From the NCBI GenBank assembly GCA_022747635.1, contig JAKTNV010000065.1:1504001-1568000 (forward strand): a DNA stretch of 64,000 bases. The letters run 5' to 3'. The stretch is from Hetaerina americana. Its lineage: Eukaryota; Arthropoda; Insecta; Odonata; Calopterygidae. The translations under genes were made by a program, and so were the position numbers. A model generated the notes under the pieces. It was not told the origin of the DNA and made no database searches. It saw nothing but the letters and a program-made list of their open reading frames with translations. Shown here piece after piece: positions 46,501 to 57,334 of the stretch. Position 1 is the stretch's first letter; each line of letters starts with the position of its first letter.

Positions 46501-49500
46501 ACTGCTTGACTTGGAGCCAGATAGCAAATGTAAGGCCAGCATTTTTCTTGAATAATTTAGTGCCTTTGGTATGAAAAAATCTAAGTATCTATTTTTAAAA
46601 TGTTTATTTCAAGATTTTTGATTTTTGTTCAATTTTTTGTTTTTAATGGATTCCATTCCCAGCACAAAAATGAAAATCTGGAGTCTTGAAAAAAATGTTT
46701 TGTGCCCTTACATAAAGTTTCACATACACATATGCCCCTCATATGTGATCTCACTTATTCATTTTAAAAGTAAACCCAGTTGTGGTCCTAAATAATGTGA
46801 TTGGAACACCTCTAAACCTGAGGCTTGTGTTAACAACAGCAGCCTAAGGAATCTCAGAATTTACCGTTTGTTGAAAATGACAAGTTGTTTGTGGCAAACA
46901 CGTTAAGTATTCTGAAATAATAAAAAAGGTATGAATGCGATGGGTGCACTGAAGGTCATTCTGAAAACTGACTTCTGGAACTGCTTCAAGATGTGGAGGC
47001 ACTGATGGGGAGTATGTTTTTCAGTCAAATGGGGATTACTTTGAAGGGTGCCACAATCCAGATGACAAGGAATAATGCCAGTGCTGAGTTATGGGTAGAG
47101 GTTGGATACTTTTGGGACTCTCCTAGGGCATGGAAATCGCCTGAGAATCCAGGGAGTTATCAGTTAGACTATGTTATGGTTATGCATAGATTTAGGAAAA
47201 GCATGATTAATTCAGTGTCCTGGGAGCTGATGTGCGATTTAGATCATAATTCTCCACTAATGAAGTTTAACATTAAATTCAAGAGGATGATAACAGGAAG
47301 GAAATGAATATGAAAGTATTTCCTGCAAAAACAAGAAGAGAGTATTAGCAGGTTGTAGAAAATAATCATGGCAGATGAAAGGGAGCTGGATACAATAGTA
47401 AAAAAATGGGAATGTATGAAAATAATAGATATCAAAAGCAGACAAAAAAACTATAGAAGGACAAGGAAACCATTAATTATAGACAATAGAATTAGAACAC
47501 TAACTCAGACTGCAGAAAGAATAGGGGAATTTAAATTGAAGAGTTGGGTAGAAGGAAGTATAAAGAATTGAATAATGAACTGAGGCAGAAAACTACTAGA
47601 GTGAAGGAGTCAGTGTGAGGATATGGAATGCTTACAAAGAAAGGATGAAATTGGCACCTTTAATTGGTTCAAATTATTTGTGAAAGTGGAGTTTGCTTCA
47701 GTGTTAGTCCCTATTCCGAAAAAGGGAAAGGCAGCTATATATGAGGGCTACAGAAAGATAAGTCTGATTTTCCACACATCTAAAGTTGTTCTTAGGATCA
47801 TCAATAAGTGGATAGAGAGAGCTGGGTAAATGATTACTTCGGGGATGATCAGTTTGGGTTCTGGAAAGGGAGAGGAACGCATGATGTCATTGCAGTAGAG
47901 GCCACTAATAGAGAGGAAGTTAGGATACAATCATGATGTATTTGTGTGTTTCGTAAATTCTGAGAAAACATTTGATTGAGTGAATTGGGTGAAATTAATT
48001 CATTAATGTCTTGCAGAAAAATAAGAGTAGATTGGGGGGAGTAGGAAATAGTAATAGCATCGTGGGAAGAACTGGAGAAAGGAATGAAAGTCTGTGGGGA
48101 ATTCTTAAAGTGAGTTACATTCGTGGATGATCAAGCTTTTAGTTTTTCCGAGCAAGCTAAATTGCTTTGGAAAGTCAGTGCTGTAGATATGGTATGAGAA
48201 TGAAAATAAATGTTGCTGAAACAAATGTTTTCGAGAAAATTGAAAGTTAAATCAAATTTGAAAATAGGAGTTCGTAACCTATAGCAGTTGGAACAGTTTA
48301 TTTATCTCTGAAATGTTTTTGACCAAAATGAACAAAGTAGTTAGGACATAAGGAGAAGAATTGCACTGGGCAAATAAATTTTCCCAAAGAGAGAATTATT
48401 AGCATAGACATTTAAGTAGGGATGTTAAGAAAAGCTACTTGTAACTTTGTAATGGGTCATGGTTTGTACAGTACAGAAACATGGAGGTATATAGAATGTA
48501 GGTGGTGAAAGAGAAGAGGCTGTTGAGAGAAATACAATGGAGGCAAGAAAGAAGGATGCATAGTATTTTAATTGGTTATAAGATGGTGAGGTAGGGTTAG
48601 AAATAGGTTTGGCATGTTGGATGGAATGAAGAGAGGAAGGAAATATGTAGATTTAAAGAGGTGCTTATTGTAGTATTGGTGAGATAATATTTCACCGAAC
48701 TTTTGTGTTGCTAAATATGTGTAATGTCTACAGTAGGAAGTAACATATTCACTGCTCTTATATGAAATATGCTACATTGTATCTTTCTTTATTACATTCA
48801 GTTGAACCAGGTGAGAGATCTAAAAGGCAAACTTAAACATTTTTATGCTCATTTCTCTTATCTTTAGAAGAAATAATTTATTGAAAGTCAAAGAGATAGT
48901 GAACTAAAAATTATCGAAAAATGTCTATATGTGTACAGGTAATGTTTTCAAACCCCTTGCCGTAAATGAGTCTTTATTTAGATATTTTAAATACAGGGTG
49001 GGACAGAATGCACTCCCTGATTTTATGGGTGAATTATAAAAAAACCAACCAATATAATTAAAAAATGTTTTTATTTCTGAAAACCACATGCAATGCCAAT
49101 TTTTTTCATTAGGTTTTGAAAATTATTCCATCCAGGTGACGACCTTGGTGTTCGATGTACATGTTGAGTCATTCAAATAAGTTTTCAGAAACTCTTCTCA
49201 GCATGTCTTGCATTATTCCAGCGGTGACATCAGTAATTGCATCCTTAAGAGCTTCCAAGGTCCTTGGTCGAACTTTGTAATACTCAGATTTGAGATATCC
49301 CCAACAAAAACAATCACATGGGCTCAAATCCAGGGAGCAAGGGGGCCATGGAACATCTCCTCATAAAGAGATCAGGCAGCCGGTAAATTGTTGTTGAACG
49401 ATTTGGCGTGAACATTGGGCGATATGAGCTGTGGCACCATCCTGTTGAAACCAAAAGGCTTCTCTGTGTAATGTTTCTCACCATACTCTTCCATTTTGGA

Positions 49501-51631
49501 GAGTAAAAAGTTCTCCAGCATCTCACAATAGCACACAGAGTTCACAGTAACAGTTGAACCTTGAGATTAAAAAAAGTAAGGCCCAATGATGCCTATGGAG
49601 GACACAGCGCACCAAACTGTCACTTTGGGGCTATGAAGAGGTCTTGGGTGAAGTTTGCAAGGGTTGTCAGTTGCCCAGTGACGAAAATTTTGCTTATTTA
49701 CTGAGCTGGAAAGGTGAATATACGCTTAATTGCTAGACCACAGAATAGTGTCGGGTTGCTCAGAGGTTAAGATTGCGTTGCAAATATCCATATGTTTCAC
49801 CAACTCTTCTTGACTCAATTCTTGAACAATCATCATCTTGTATGGGTATAAGTGAAGTTCAGAGTGTAAAATTTGCCTTACTGTTCTGGGCGATATTCAA
49901 AGAGGAACAGCATGTTTCTGTGCAGAGTGCAACAGAGACTGTTTAATGGATGCTTTCAATACCACGATGTTTACAGGTGTCTGCACACTTTGAAGTCACC
50001 TGCTGGTTTTCTAGAATGTGCAGATCCTATCACCTTTACAAGAGTAATCCATTTCCTAATGGTTTTAGCATCAGGAACCCTGTCATGGCGAGCCAAACCA
50101 AACCGCCTATGAAAAGCTCTATGTGTTGCCACCACACTATCATTGTTTTTGAAGAACGTTTCTGCGACAAAGCCTCAATGCTCACCAGACCACTGCATGG
50201 TGACTACTATAAGTGGCATCGTTTCCTCCAGCTAATGCCACTAGTTCCACTCCACTAATTCACCTGCAAAGCTCTTCAGTGATTTTTTGAAACTAGGGAG
50301 TTCTTCCCACCCTGTTCCTAGGCTGTGTTAAAATTTCAGAGCAAACATTGCAGCTCTATCAGTTTATTCTATTATGCTGTAAGAAAAGTATTAATTAAGA
50401 TGTTTCAAAGTAATAATATAGGTAATAAGCTATTTAAGTCTTAATGTACTAATAAAATAAAATCTCCTATAGCCATAATTAGTTAATGTAATAAGCCTAA
50501 ACTTTAAGGTAATAAGTTTATATATTATATTTATAGGAGTTTTCATTTTATTTTATTCATTTACAAGGCTGTAGAACTCAAGTTCTTAGATTTTATTGCT
50601 GTGCTGTTGATCATTTCCATTTCAGGGACATTGCTCACGTCTGTGCAGCTGCTGAGAACTCTGAAAAAGAGAGATTGGGGACCAAATAAAGATTTGTACC
50701 ACACAAAAATGATAGAATATTTGCTGAAACTGAAAAAAATTGATCCATTACGATCTGGATTTTATTCAGATTTGTGTAAGTACCTATGTATTAAATTAAA
50801 TTTAACCAGCTGAAGCTATTTTGATAATATTATAAAATGTCCAGTTTACTCTTACTATATGCACCTTAAACTCTTTCTTTACCCAATTAGTATATTTAAT
50901 TATGTTCTTTCATATATAAACAAGTTTTTCTGATAAAGTCAAAGTCACAAAAACCAGATGAGCAATTTGAAAGAACAGATTTTAATTTCCAATTGAGTCG
51001 AATCAATTATTTTCTTGAAAGAATCCCTCTTTATATTTATTTAACTTATACCAATGAACTTGGCCATATGCATATTACTGTCTTGACATTTTCGATGTTA
51101 TTTATTACTTGCTAAAATAATTTGCCATTATATTATAGCTGCCTCCATCTCATTTGTCATGTTCACTCATGGTGTTGTTTTCTTATTGCCTTTCATGTCT
51201 CTGGAACTCCAGACAGTGACTGTGTGCTGGATGCAGCACTCGATTCAGAAAGGGTGAAATCATCATTTCTGGATCTCTCTTCTCTTTCTCTAACCACCCT
51301 TCCCTCTCCAACAGTACCTCTGCCCATACCATTTCTCCTGGCCACAAAAATTGATCTTTCGGGTAATCCATGCTTGTCACTTCCTAGTGTAAGGCCTGGG
51401 ACTCTTGCCTGCCTGGCCCATTTGCTTCGGTTGACACATCTCCGTATTGGGGCTGATTTTAGTAAACTTGTGTCCAGTAACTCTCTACCTGGCATCATTC
51501 CCCGATTGCCTCGACTTTTGAATCTTGAGCTAATTCCAAATACTACTGAGTCTGCAGTATTAATCCCTCAAGATATTTTAACTGCTTTGAAGGAGTTATT
51601 TCCAGCACTTCAACAAATCAAACCTGTTTGA
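37575..51631 (+). CDS. RABGGTA: Rab geranylgeranyltransferase (GGTase-II) alpha subunit
   Basis: Alpha subunit of the cytosolic enzyme that, with the beta subunit and Rab escort protein, adds geranylgeranyl groups to C-terminal cysteines of Rab GTPases. Nine coding exons join in consistent phase: 37575-37577, 37738-37848, 38056-38180, 38764-38951, 42133-42336, 44657-44931, 46223-46529, 50626-50775, 51213-51631. They total 1782 nt, or 593 residues; the human protein is 567. The protein begins [12 protein letters not shown], as in the family. Five prenyltransferase-alpha repeats are visible around W66 (STLWNVRRE), W110 (YGAWHHR), W146 (CWDYRRW), W183 (YSAWHYR) and W229 (SAWFYLWW). An Ig-like insert (about 240-370) and a C-terminal leucine-rich part follow. 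The fifth repeat lacks the usual HR pair. Acceptor choice for exon 3 could shift by one codon. Confidence 0.95.
37738..37848 (+). CDS. RABGGTA: RABGGTA exon 2
   Basis: Residues 2-38, from [20 protein letters not shown] to the [11 protein letters not shown] end. It is flanked by TTTTCAG and GTTAGT, with phase 0 on both sides. Confidence 0.93.
38056..38180 (+). CDS. RABGGTA: RABGGTA exon 3
   Basis: Residues 39-80 with the first repeat ([15 protein letters not shown]). The acceptor is the AAG before AGAAAATTG; an alternative AG two bases later would drop one codon. The donor GTGGGT leaves AA to join the next exon's G. Confidence 0.88.
38764..38951 (+). CDS. RABGGTA: RABGGTA exon 4
   Basis: Residues 80-143, with [20 protein letters not shown] and the second repeat [13 protein letters not shown]. 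The acceptor TTTTTTCAG and donor GTAATT fit. The split codon joins as Phe143. Confidence 0.94.
41672..41964. mobile_element. MITE with about 25-bp terminal inverted repeats (RABGGTA intron 4)
   Basis: The left end reads ATTACCGTATTTTCCCATCG ATAA; the right end, in reverse complement, reads ATTACCATGTTTTCCCGTCG ATAA. At 293 bp with no coding capacity, this is a miniature inverted-repeat element. The target duplication is unclear (TA or TAA at the edges), so the superfamily is open. Confidence 0.62.
42133..42336 (+). CDS. RABGGTA: RABGGTA exon 5
   Basis: Residues 143-211, containing the third repeat FHCWDYRRW and the fourth [16 protein letters not shown]. The acceptor is TTTTTAACAG and the donor GTGACT. 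Confidence 0.95.
42598..42750 (+). mobile_element. tRNA-derived SINE, family B, copy 2 (RABGGTA intron 5)
   Basis: Head GACGTGGCAGTTTAGTGGGTA and B-box-like GGATTAGATTCTG (42653-42665) are followed by TTTTTCAGGTACAAGATCTA and CCTGGGAAATCACAG. The last part matches the copy at 21560-21700. Confidence 0.6.
44657..44931 (+). CDS. RABGGTA: RABGGTA exon 6
   Basis: Residues 211-302: [20 protein letters not shown] and the altered fifth repeat YLWWLLRKG, then the start of the insert domain ending SHVW. A T-rich acceptor tract precedes it and the donor is GTATCC, phase 0. Confidence 0.94.
45640..45693. repeat. Short perfect-stem hairpin in RABGGTA intron 6
   Basis: AAATCAAACAGGGTAAGATC at 45641-45660 pairs with GATCCTACCCTGTTTGATTT at 45673-45692, with one mismatch and a loop of about 8 nt. 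The stem is about 23 bp. It is too short for a typical pre-miRNA stem but is a stable intronic hairpin, perhaps the relic of a foldback insertion. Confidence 0.75.
46223..46529 (+). CDS. RABGGTA: RABGGTA exon 7
   Basis: Residues 303-405, acidic second half of the insert domain and the helix [20 protein letters not shown], which aligns with the family's SELESCKELQELEPENK-like segment. The acceptor is GTTTAG and the donor GTAAGG. Confidence 0.92.
46985..48690 (+). mobile_element. RTE-like LINE fossil in RABGGTA intron 7
   Basis: Broken frames in order: the end of an AP endonuclease domain ([20 protein letters not shown], then [16 protein letters not shown]), a basic linker, and RT blocks ([40 protein letters not shown], then [13 protein letters not shown]). 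A post-RT region runs to about 48690. The order and motifs fit RTE-type elements. There are many stops, and it lies in the same orientation as the host gene. Confidence 0.72.
48994..50314 (-). mobile_element. Degenerate Tc/mariner-superfamily transposon in RABGGTA intron 7
   Basis: The left end CAGGGTGGGACAGAATGCAC matches the right end in reverse complement, CAGGGTGGGAAGAACTCCCT, after small gaps; CTCCCT...TTT is shared further in. The 1321-bp body encodes a transposase on the - strand. There is an N-terminal [13 protein letters not shown] and [14 protein letters not shown] region, then [13 protein letters not shown] and [15 protein letters not shown] in the catalytic part. Several stops make it inactive. 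The flank is TA on the left and TT on the right, so the target duplication has decayed. Confidence 0.78.
50626..50775 (+). CDS. RABGGTA: RABGGTA exon 8
   Basis: Residues 405-455: [15 protein letters not shown] then [20 protein letters not shown], matching the family's YFQTLKAVDPMRATYL-type segment. The acceptor is TTTCAG and the donor GTAAGT. Confidence 0.94.
51213..51631 (+). CDS. RABGGTA: RABGGTA exon 9 (last)
   Basis: Residues 455-593 with leucine-rich segments ([45 protein letters not shown]) and the stop TGA at 51629-51631. It corresponds to the C-terminal leucine-rich repeat region of animal RABGGTA, though the repeats are irregular. Confidence 0.92.
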
Positions 51632-51962
51632 TGGACTGTGATTCTAGATGCATATGAATTAAACCCTGTGAAGGCCTTGTGATTGATTACCTATATCTGT
51701 ACTTGTTTGACAGTAATATGGCTGTGCTAACTGAATTGGGAAACAATATGTTCCGTGCACAAATCAGCTATGAAATTAAATATCATCTCTTTCGCTGCAA
51801 AAAAGATATTTAACTTGACTTTGGTGCATCCTGCAGTAACACTGGAAAATTATACATTGTTGAGAAAGGGCATTACAAGGTATAGTCACGGAATATTTTA
51901 CTGGAACTTGTGAGTGTTTGATCGCAAAATTAATCGGAATGGTAAGAAGAGATTAGAAGAAG

Positions 51963-51968
51963 AATAAA
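51963..51968 (+). terminator. Candidate RABGGTA polyadenylation signal
   Basis: AATAAA lies about 330 nt after the stop codon. An ATTAAA variant also lies near 51774. Which is used cannot be told from sequence. Confidence 0.35.
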
Positions 51969-51974
51969 ATCACA

Positions 51975-53335
51975 GAAACATAAAGCACACAACTAATGGC
52001 TTCAGTTACTTAGTGAGAGGAAACAATTAAAGGTATCACGCCTGAAACGTCTCTTTTTACAAGTAAAGGTAATTTTTTTTTTCGTTTCTTAATTTTGTCT
52101 ATAGGAGGAGGAAGGTGTATTACTGTCCCATTTCAACCACATTTCCCCTGATACAGCGCAAGGCTCACCAGGGCTGGTGCAATTATGAGAGATTTTTTCT
52201 ATGTGCTTTCGGGTTTTTCAGAAGAGGATCAGCTTCCATTGAATCACAGTCCAAAGAGCATCATGTGTTCATTTTACAAACATTTAAGGATTATTTAATT
52301 ACAGAAATGTCTTGAAAAAAATAGACATCTTCAAGGCCTTACTTTTTAAACTGTGATGGAACTCTTATCAAATTGCCTGTAATGCACATCTCCTGTTTTG
52401 AAGAGCTGTAAAAATGCCCTAAATAATTGCTCTTCTCAGCAATGTATAATTTTTCTTACATTTCATGGCCATTACTGTAGACCTTACTTATTTTTCTTAC
52501 ATTTTCTTACATTACTGTAGACTACGTAAATACAGGTCTGTATTTTTTTACAGCGAGTACTTAATGCAGGCAGTGTTAAGAAAGTAGTAATTACCAACTT
52601 CAAATTGTTACTCTGCCAATGAGAGGCTAACTATTTTGAAAAAAATAAGGCTTTATCATATTGTATTTTAAGACTCCTATCACTACAAACTATGTTAAAG
52701 CTTTTGCATTGTGAGGAACGTGAAGGCTTCCAATTTCATGTATTTCTGCTGATAAAAGTTTTGTCAGCTGTAATGTTGGTGAAACTATTGTCAGCAGCAA
52801 CACTTTCAGGGAAACTTTGAAGCATGAAGCATTCATTCAACACTTTCATATGAGTTTCAATGCATTAATTTCTTGAAACTTTTGGATTGGGCAGTGCATC
52901 AAATGGAAGTGATCTAAGATAGAAATGAATTGCATGTGATTGTTTCCAAAAGATTTACCTTACTGTTGGTGGAAAAAAGTGATTGAAACTTCAAATGAAT
53001 GGCCAAAATTAGAAGTAATCTAAATTTTCATCTTGTTTTAGACAACTGAAGAAAATTTAAATGAAGATTTGACTCTATATCCACCATAAATTGTATGATG
53101 AATTTTAAATTTATGCACGGAGGATTTTTTAAAAAGTTATATTAAATAACAATATCCCAATCAATATTTTTTTGTCTTCTCTGAAGGTGTACAATGATGA
53201 AGTTTAGCAGGCACTTGAAATCATTTGCAATTCCGTCATAAAATAAATGCTTTCCTACAAGTAACTATTTGCACAATTGTAAATATTGAATAAGATCCTT
53301 TAACCATTTGTAATTCCGTTATTGAGTAATAAAAA
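51975..53335. other. No gene recognised downstream of RABGGTA
   Basis: AT-rich, with a short direct repeat of TTTCTTACATT...ACTGTAGAC around 52455-52525. It may include an extended 3' untranslated region. Confidence 0.45.
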
Positions 53336-53340
53336 CTCTT

Positions 53341-53346
53341 ATATAT

Positions 53347-53385
<39 letters not shown>
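53341..53385. repeat. (TA)n microsatellite
   Basis: About 45 bases of TA repeat with one G interruption near 53348. Confidence 0.93.
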
Positions 53386-53390
<5 letters not shown>

Positions 53391-53670
53391 TACCCAAAGC
53401 CTCAGAAGTTACTTTTTCATCAATTTTCCCTTATAAATATGCCATGCATATATATTTTAAATAGAATTGTTCTTAACAGAAGATGAACATCTTAGCATTT
53501 CCTAGTACAAGAGTTCTTTCCTTAAACAGTGAAACAAAGGAATTTGCAAAAACTGATTGTAATATTAAGTTTTTATCTATTTTCTTGAAAAGGCATTGAA
53601 TAGAAAGAGACCTCTGAAATTTACTGTGTTGTTTTTTACAAGAGTTATTTAAAAAAAAAATAAGACCTCA

Positions 53671-53718
53671 TGATATGCCATAGGCCTCATGCTCAAGACC
53701 TCATGATATGCCATAGTC
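53671..53718. repeat. Short direct repeat
   Basis: AAGACCTCATGATATGCCAT AG occurs twice within 50 bp, a local tandem duplication. Confidence 0.8.
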
Positions 53719-53759
53719 ATGCCATATTAAAGTTAGACAAAACTTAAGGAACTGTGTGA

Positions 53760-55480
53760 TTAATGGGCTCTTTCCTGGGAGCAGTTTCAGATTATTATCA
53801 TAATGTAGTACTCATGAACTGTTTGCTCTCGTTTTAGTGCTCCTATTGCAATGATTAGCGTAGCCTTTTTCTTTCTGGAAAATCGCATAACCTTTGATTT
53901 ATGAATGTTGATTCTCATATCTATTGCACTGAATTTCCAATTCACTCAGCAATGCTTGCAACCCCTTCACTGACTAACAAACTAGAGCTGAGTCATCAGC
54001 AAACCTAAATGATTTAACGAATTCCCCTGCTACTTTCATTCCTACCTCCACTTCTTCCCATGCCTCTTAAATCATTGCCTCCACATATACCTTGAACAGC
54101 ACTGGTGGAAATGGGCAACACTGTCTTAAACCTCTTCCTAACACTCCCCATCCAGACTCTCTGCCCTCCACTTACACCTGAGCAGTCTGAGATATGTGCA
54201 GGTTGCGGATTAGCCTCCTGTCTCTACAAGCAATTCCAATTTTATACAATATACTCCTTAGTTTTTCCTAATTCACTCTATCAAATGCTTTTCCGAAATG
54301 CACAAAACAGGCAAATACATGCTAATTTTATTCTATATTCTCCTCAATTAGTGATCTCATTACTGCAATAGCATCAAGCGTGCTTCTCCCCTTGATGATC
54401 CTGAGAACAACTTTAGCTGTGTGGGAAATCAAACTTATTGTTCTGCAGTCCTCTCATGATGTAGCCTGTACCTTTTTCGGAATAGGAACTAACGCATCTC
54501 ACAAAGTCTTTCAGCCAGATTCCTTCTTCAAAGATGCTGTGTGTCAGTCCATATAGACATTTCCTCCCACATTTTCCCATATCTTTTAGTAGTTCCGCAG
54601 GAATGTTGTCTACCCCACGGCCTTATTTGATTTCATCTCCTTTAATGCCCTTCCTATCCCATCTTCGAGTATACCTGGACCTAAGCTATCTACATCATGT
54701 TCTCTTCCTATGTCTAACCTTGTTGGCCTAAATTCTTGGCTGTACAGCTCTTCTATACAGGTATATTCCTTCTTTCTCTCGGGGATCTTTTCTGTGCCAC
54801 CCATTATCTTAGCCAACTTATCTCTGACTTTTGACACAGATCTTCCCTTTTTACTTCCCAATAGTGATTTAACCTTCTTGTATAGCTCACCAATTTCACC
54901 CTTTGGAAACTGACCATATCCTCATACTGCGTCTTCCACCATCCTTCTTTTGCTTTGTTTGATATCCGTCTTATTTTATTGTTTAAGTCTTTGTACTTTA
55001 AGTCACCTAGCGTTTTCCCTGTATACCTAGGCCTTTTGTGGTGTCCAAACAAAGTTTTGGTGATAATTAACCCGTGTCTCCTTCAGAATTTGATTGCTTT
55101 CTCCCCTCGGTCATAACTCGTACCTAAACCGTAGTCCCCCACCCTATCACCATCTCTACCGTCGCATTGCAATCCCCCATTACTATCAAATGTTTCCCTG
55201 TGGGAACACAGATTATGTGCTCTAACTGATCGTATATCCTATCGACTTCTTCCTTCTTATGATTACTTGGTAGCATATATACATAAACAATGACCAAGTT
55301 CGTTGGTTTTGCTTTATCTCTGCTAGAAATATTCTATCCGTTGCTTGTTGTAGGTTTACTACGCTTCTTCCTGCCTGTTTATTCAATATTATGGAACCCC
55401 TCGTTGGCTCTCGTCCCCTCCGCTGTAAATTACTCTATAAATATCACTCCAGTAATCCCCGCTATCTCACCTCGCATGAA
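53760..55480 (-). mobile_element. RTE-like LINE fossil
   Basis: Read on the - strand from about 55480. The endonuclease half comes first (VIYSGGDESQRGV, QQATDRIFLAEIK, YMLPSNHKKEEVDRIYDQLE, HLIVMGDCNATV). A linker follows with LKYKDLNNKIRRISNKAKEG WWKT. Then comes the RT: KGRSTLDAIAVMRSLIEENIE near 54400, KAFDRVN near 54290, CPFPPVLFKVYVEAMI near 54110, and FRFADDSALV near 53985. Frameshifts and stops recur and part of the endonuclease is deleted. It is the longest RTE copy in the window and is oriented opposite to the one in intron 7. Confidence 0.78.
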
Positions 55481-55496
55481 CCCAAAATATCTGTGT

Positions 55497-55601
55497 ATCC
55501 TCACGGGCCCATGTGTATTCAGGACCCACACTGGCCCTCTATACACATGGGCCCGTGTGGGTCCAAAGGGTATACAATGAGGATGCCCACAAGTGTGGGC
55601 A
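55497..55601. repeat. Nested and overlapping palindromes
   Basis: CACGGGCCCATGTGTAT (55502-55518) pairs perfectly with 55541-55557. GGACCCACAC (55522-55531) pairs perfectly with 55555-55564. An outer ATCCTCA/TGAGGAT pair (55497-55503 and 55578-55584) and a separate TGCCCACA-AG-TGTGGGCA (55584-55601) surround them. The first two stems share bases (55555-55557), so they are mutually exclusive. The region is GC-rich and sits at the 5' edge of the RTE fossil. Confidence 0.85.
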
Positions 55602-55609
55602 CCCCTATG

Positions 55610-56360
55610 GCTCTAGTTCTGCTACAACCATATTTCAGGGCTGCGCGGGGACAAGAAGAAATAAGAGCAAAACTATCCAAAAATGATGAAGATCTAAGTC
55701 TTCTGAGATTAATCCTCGTAGGTCCAAAATGTTTGGACAACAGTTTCGCCGGCGTTGCAGCCGACGTCTTCAGGTCAGAAGTGATTGATGCTGGTTTTTG
55801 TCCATATTTTTCTTGTCCAAAAATGATTGTTCATAAAAGGAAACGGCACTCTCTCGCACGCAGTGTTCAAATATCTGTCAGAAGCTTCACTACACTCCGC
55901 CCCACTTAATTCTTCCCTCACTCTCCCTTTTACTGCCCAGTAGCCGGACCTGATAAGAGGGAACACTTCAAAGCCAGAGAAGCGTGCCTTGAAAAGTTAG
56001 AGACAAGAGGTGTCAAGGGGCCGCCGTCGACACCCGGAGGTCGACAACGAGAAAAGAAAGTTCCTTCTCGGGATCCCTGCATTTTATAATGTTAAAGATA
56101 TATGCAATCGACAAGCTTAATAATAGTGTAAGAATAAAAACGAAGAAACAAGGAGGGAAATAAAATTGAGGGAGAGTCGCCGGGATCTGACCACACTGAG
56201 TGAGATCATCTGGGTGGTGGCGCCACCGTCCCTCCAGATCCACGTGTCGGCGCCTACTCGGGTTTCTCTCCATCAGCGGCCATTTGTACACCTCGGTCCT
56301 CTTCGCTGCCTCCTCTTCCGGTCCTTATGTCGTCCTCCGCCGCCCCGTCCTACCCCTTGG
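55610..56360. other. No gene recognised
   Basis: Moderately GC-rich sequence. The last part may belong to the LINE tail that follows. Confidence 0.4.
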
Positions 56361-56369
56361 CCACCGTAC

Positions 56370-57010
56370 TGTCGAACCCCCGTGAAGTGCTCTATGTACA
56401 TATCTCGCGCGACAGTGTAATGGCTGCGGAGACCATCTTACGGCGAACACTGCGGATGCGAGTTGTCAGGATGTAGAGCCTGCGAAGACGAGAGCATCGT
56501 TACCAAGTTACCCAGTGCGCCCACCATCGATGCATCCAGTTGAATCTAGAGCAGCTTGAAGGCGCACCGAAATCGCATCCAACGAACCAGGGCGCCGTAC
56601 TGGAACAACTACGTGCAGTGGCGAGGACCTCTTGATGGCTGTCAAAGTTGGTTGATGGTTGACAGTGTCAAGTCTATGACCTGTACCGAACCCGTCGACA
56701 ACTCGCAGATGACTAGGTCCGTCATCAGGAGCAAAGGATCCCCTGGGCACCCGCTGTTCCACTCTGACCTCCCACGACGCTTGTAGGGCTGTCCTCAGGA
56801 GGTTCATAACTTAGTTGTGATTTCATTGGTCCGAGTGTGGCAGACAATAGCAGATGACGTTCGCCCGCCTTGCCGCAGACTTGGCAGCGGATGTCTCCCC
56901 TCGCGGCGTCCCTTCTTGCGGCGTTCAGGAGCAGGATGCTCAAGCGGGCACCGTGAATGAAAGGCCAGTCGCAAAACCGGGTGTGTCTAGCCACCCGGAC
57001 TGAATGGTCC
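56370..57010 (-). mobile_element. R2/RLE-type LINE C-terminal fragment
   Basis: On the - strand from about 57010: RVARHTRFCDWPFIHGARLS, ILLLNAARRD, then the zinc-knuckle-like CQVCGKAGERHLLL. About 60 codons later comes LVICELSTGSVQVIDLT, which resembles the PD...D region of restriction-like endonucleases in R2-type LINEs. The terminal part resembles the family's RDMYIEH-type segment near 56390. Reading requires frame changes. This stretch is far more GC-rich than its neighbours. Confidence 0.55.
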
Positions 57011-57139
57011 GGGTCCGGTGTGGAGAGGAGGCGTGGAAAACCTTTCCCCGAAAATATGTTAAAATATTAATGGTACGCTCATCAGTTAGTCATTAAGGGT
57101 GGTTATTCAGTAATAATTAGAGTGTGTGTGCAGATGAAA

Positions 57140-57330
57140 TATACATAGGTAAAACTACCGCCTTCCTCGTAATCGAGTACCTGGCCAAGCACTAGGCGGC
57201 AAGAAATGCTGCCCCAGCCACCCAACATTCTTTCTACAGCTCATCCGACAATCTTTCCTCTATCCGACGTTAGCATTCCATTTTCTCTCAATGCTTTCCC
57301 CGTCTGACTTTCCTCCCTTCCTGAAATACC
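57140..57330 (+). pseudogene. Mariner transposase scrap
   Basis: EYLAKH and a following alanine/proline-rich stretch resemble the FLAKHNA...PHPPYSPDL region of mariner transposases. It is short and broken, so support is weak. Confidence 0.3.
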
Positions 57331-57334
57331 TTCC

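Noticed and set aside
51193..51498. - strand open frames opposite the last RABGGTA exon
   Set aside because: Antisense shadows of a conserved coding exon.
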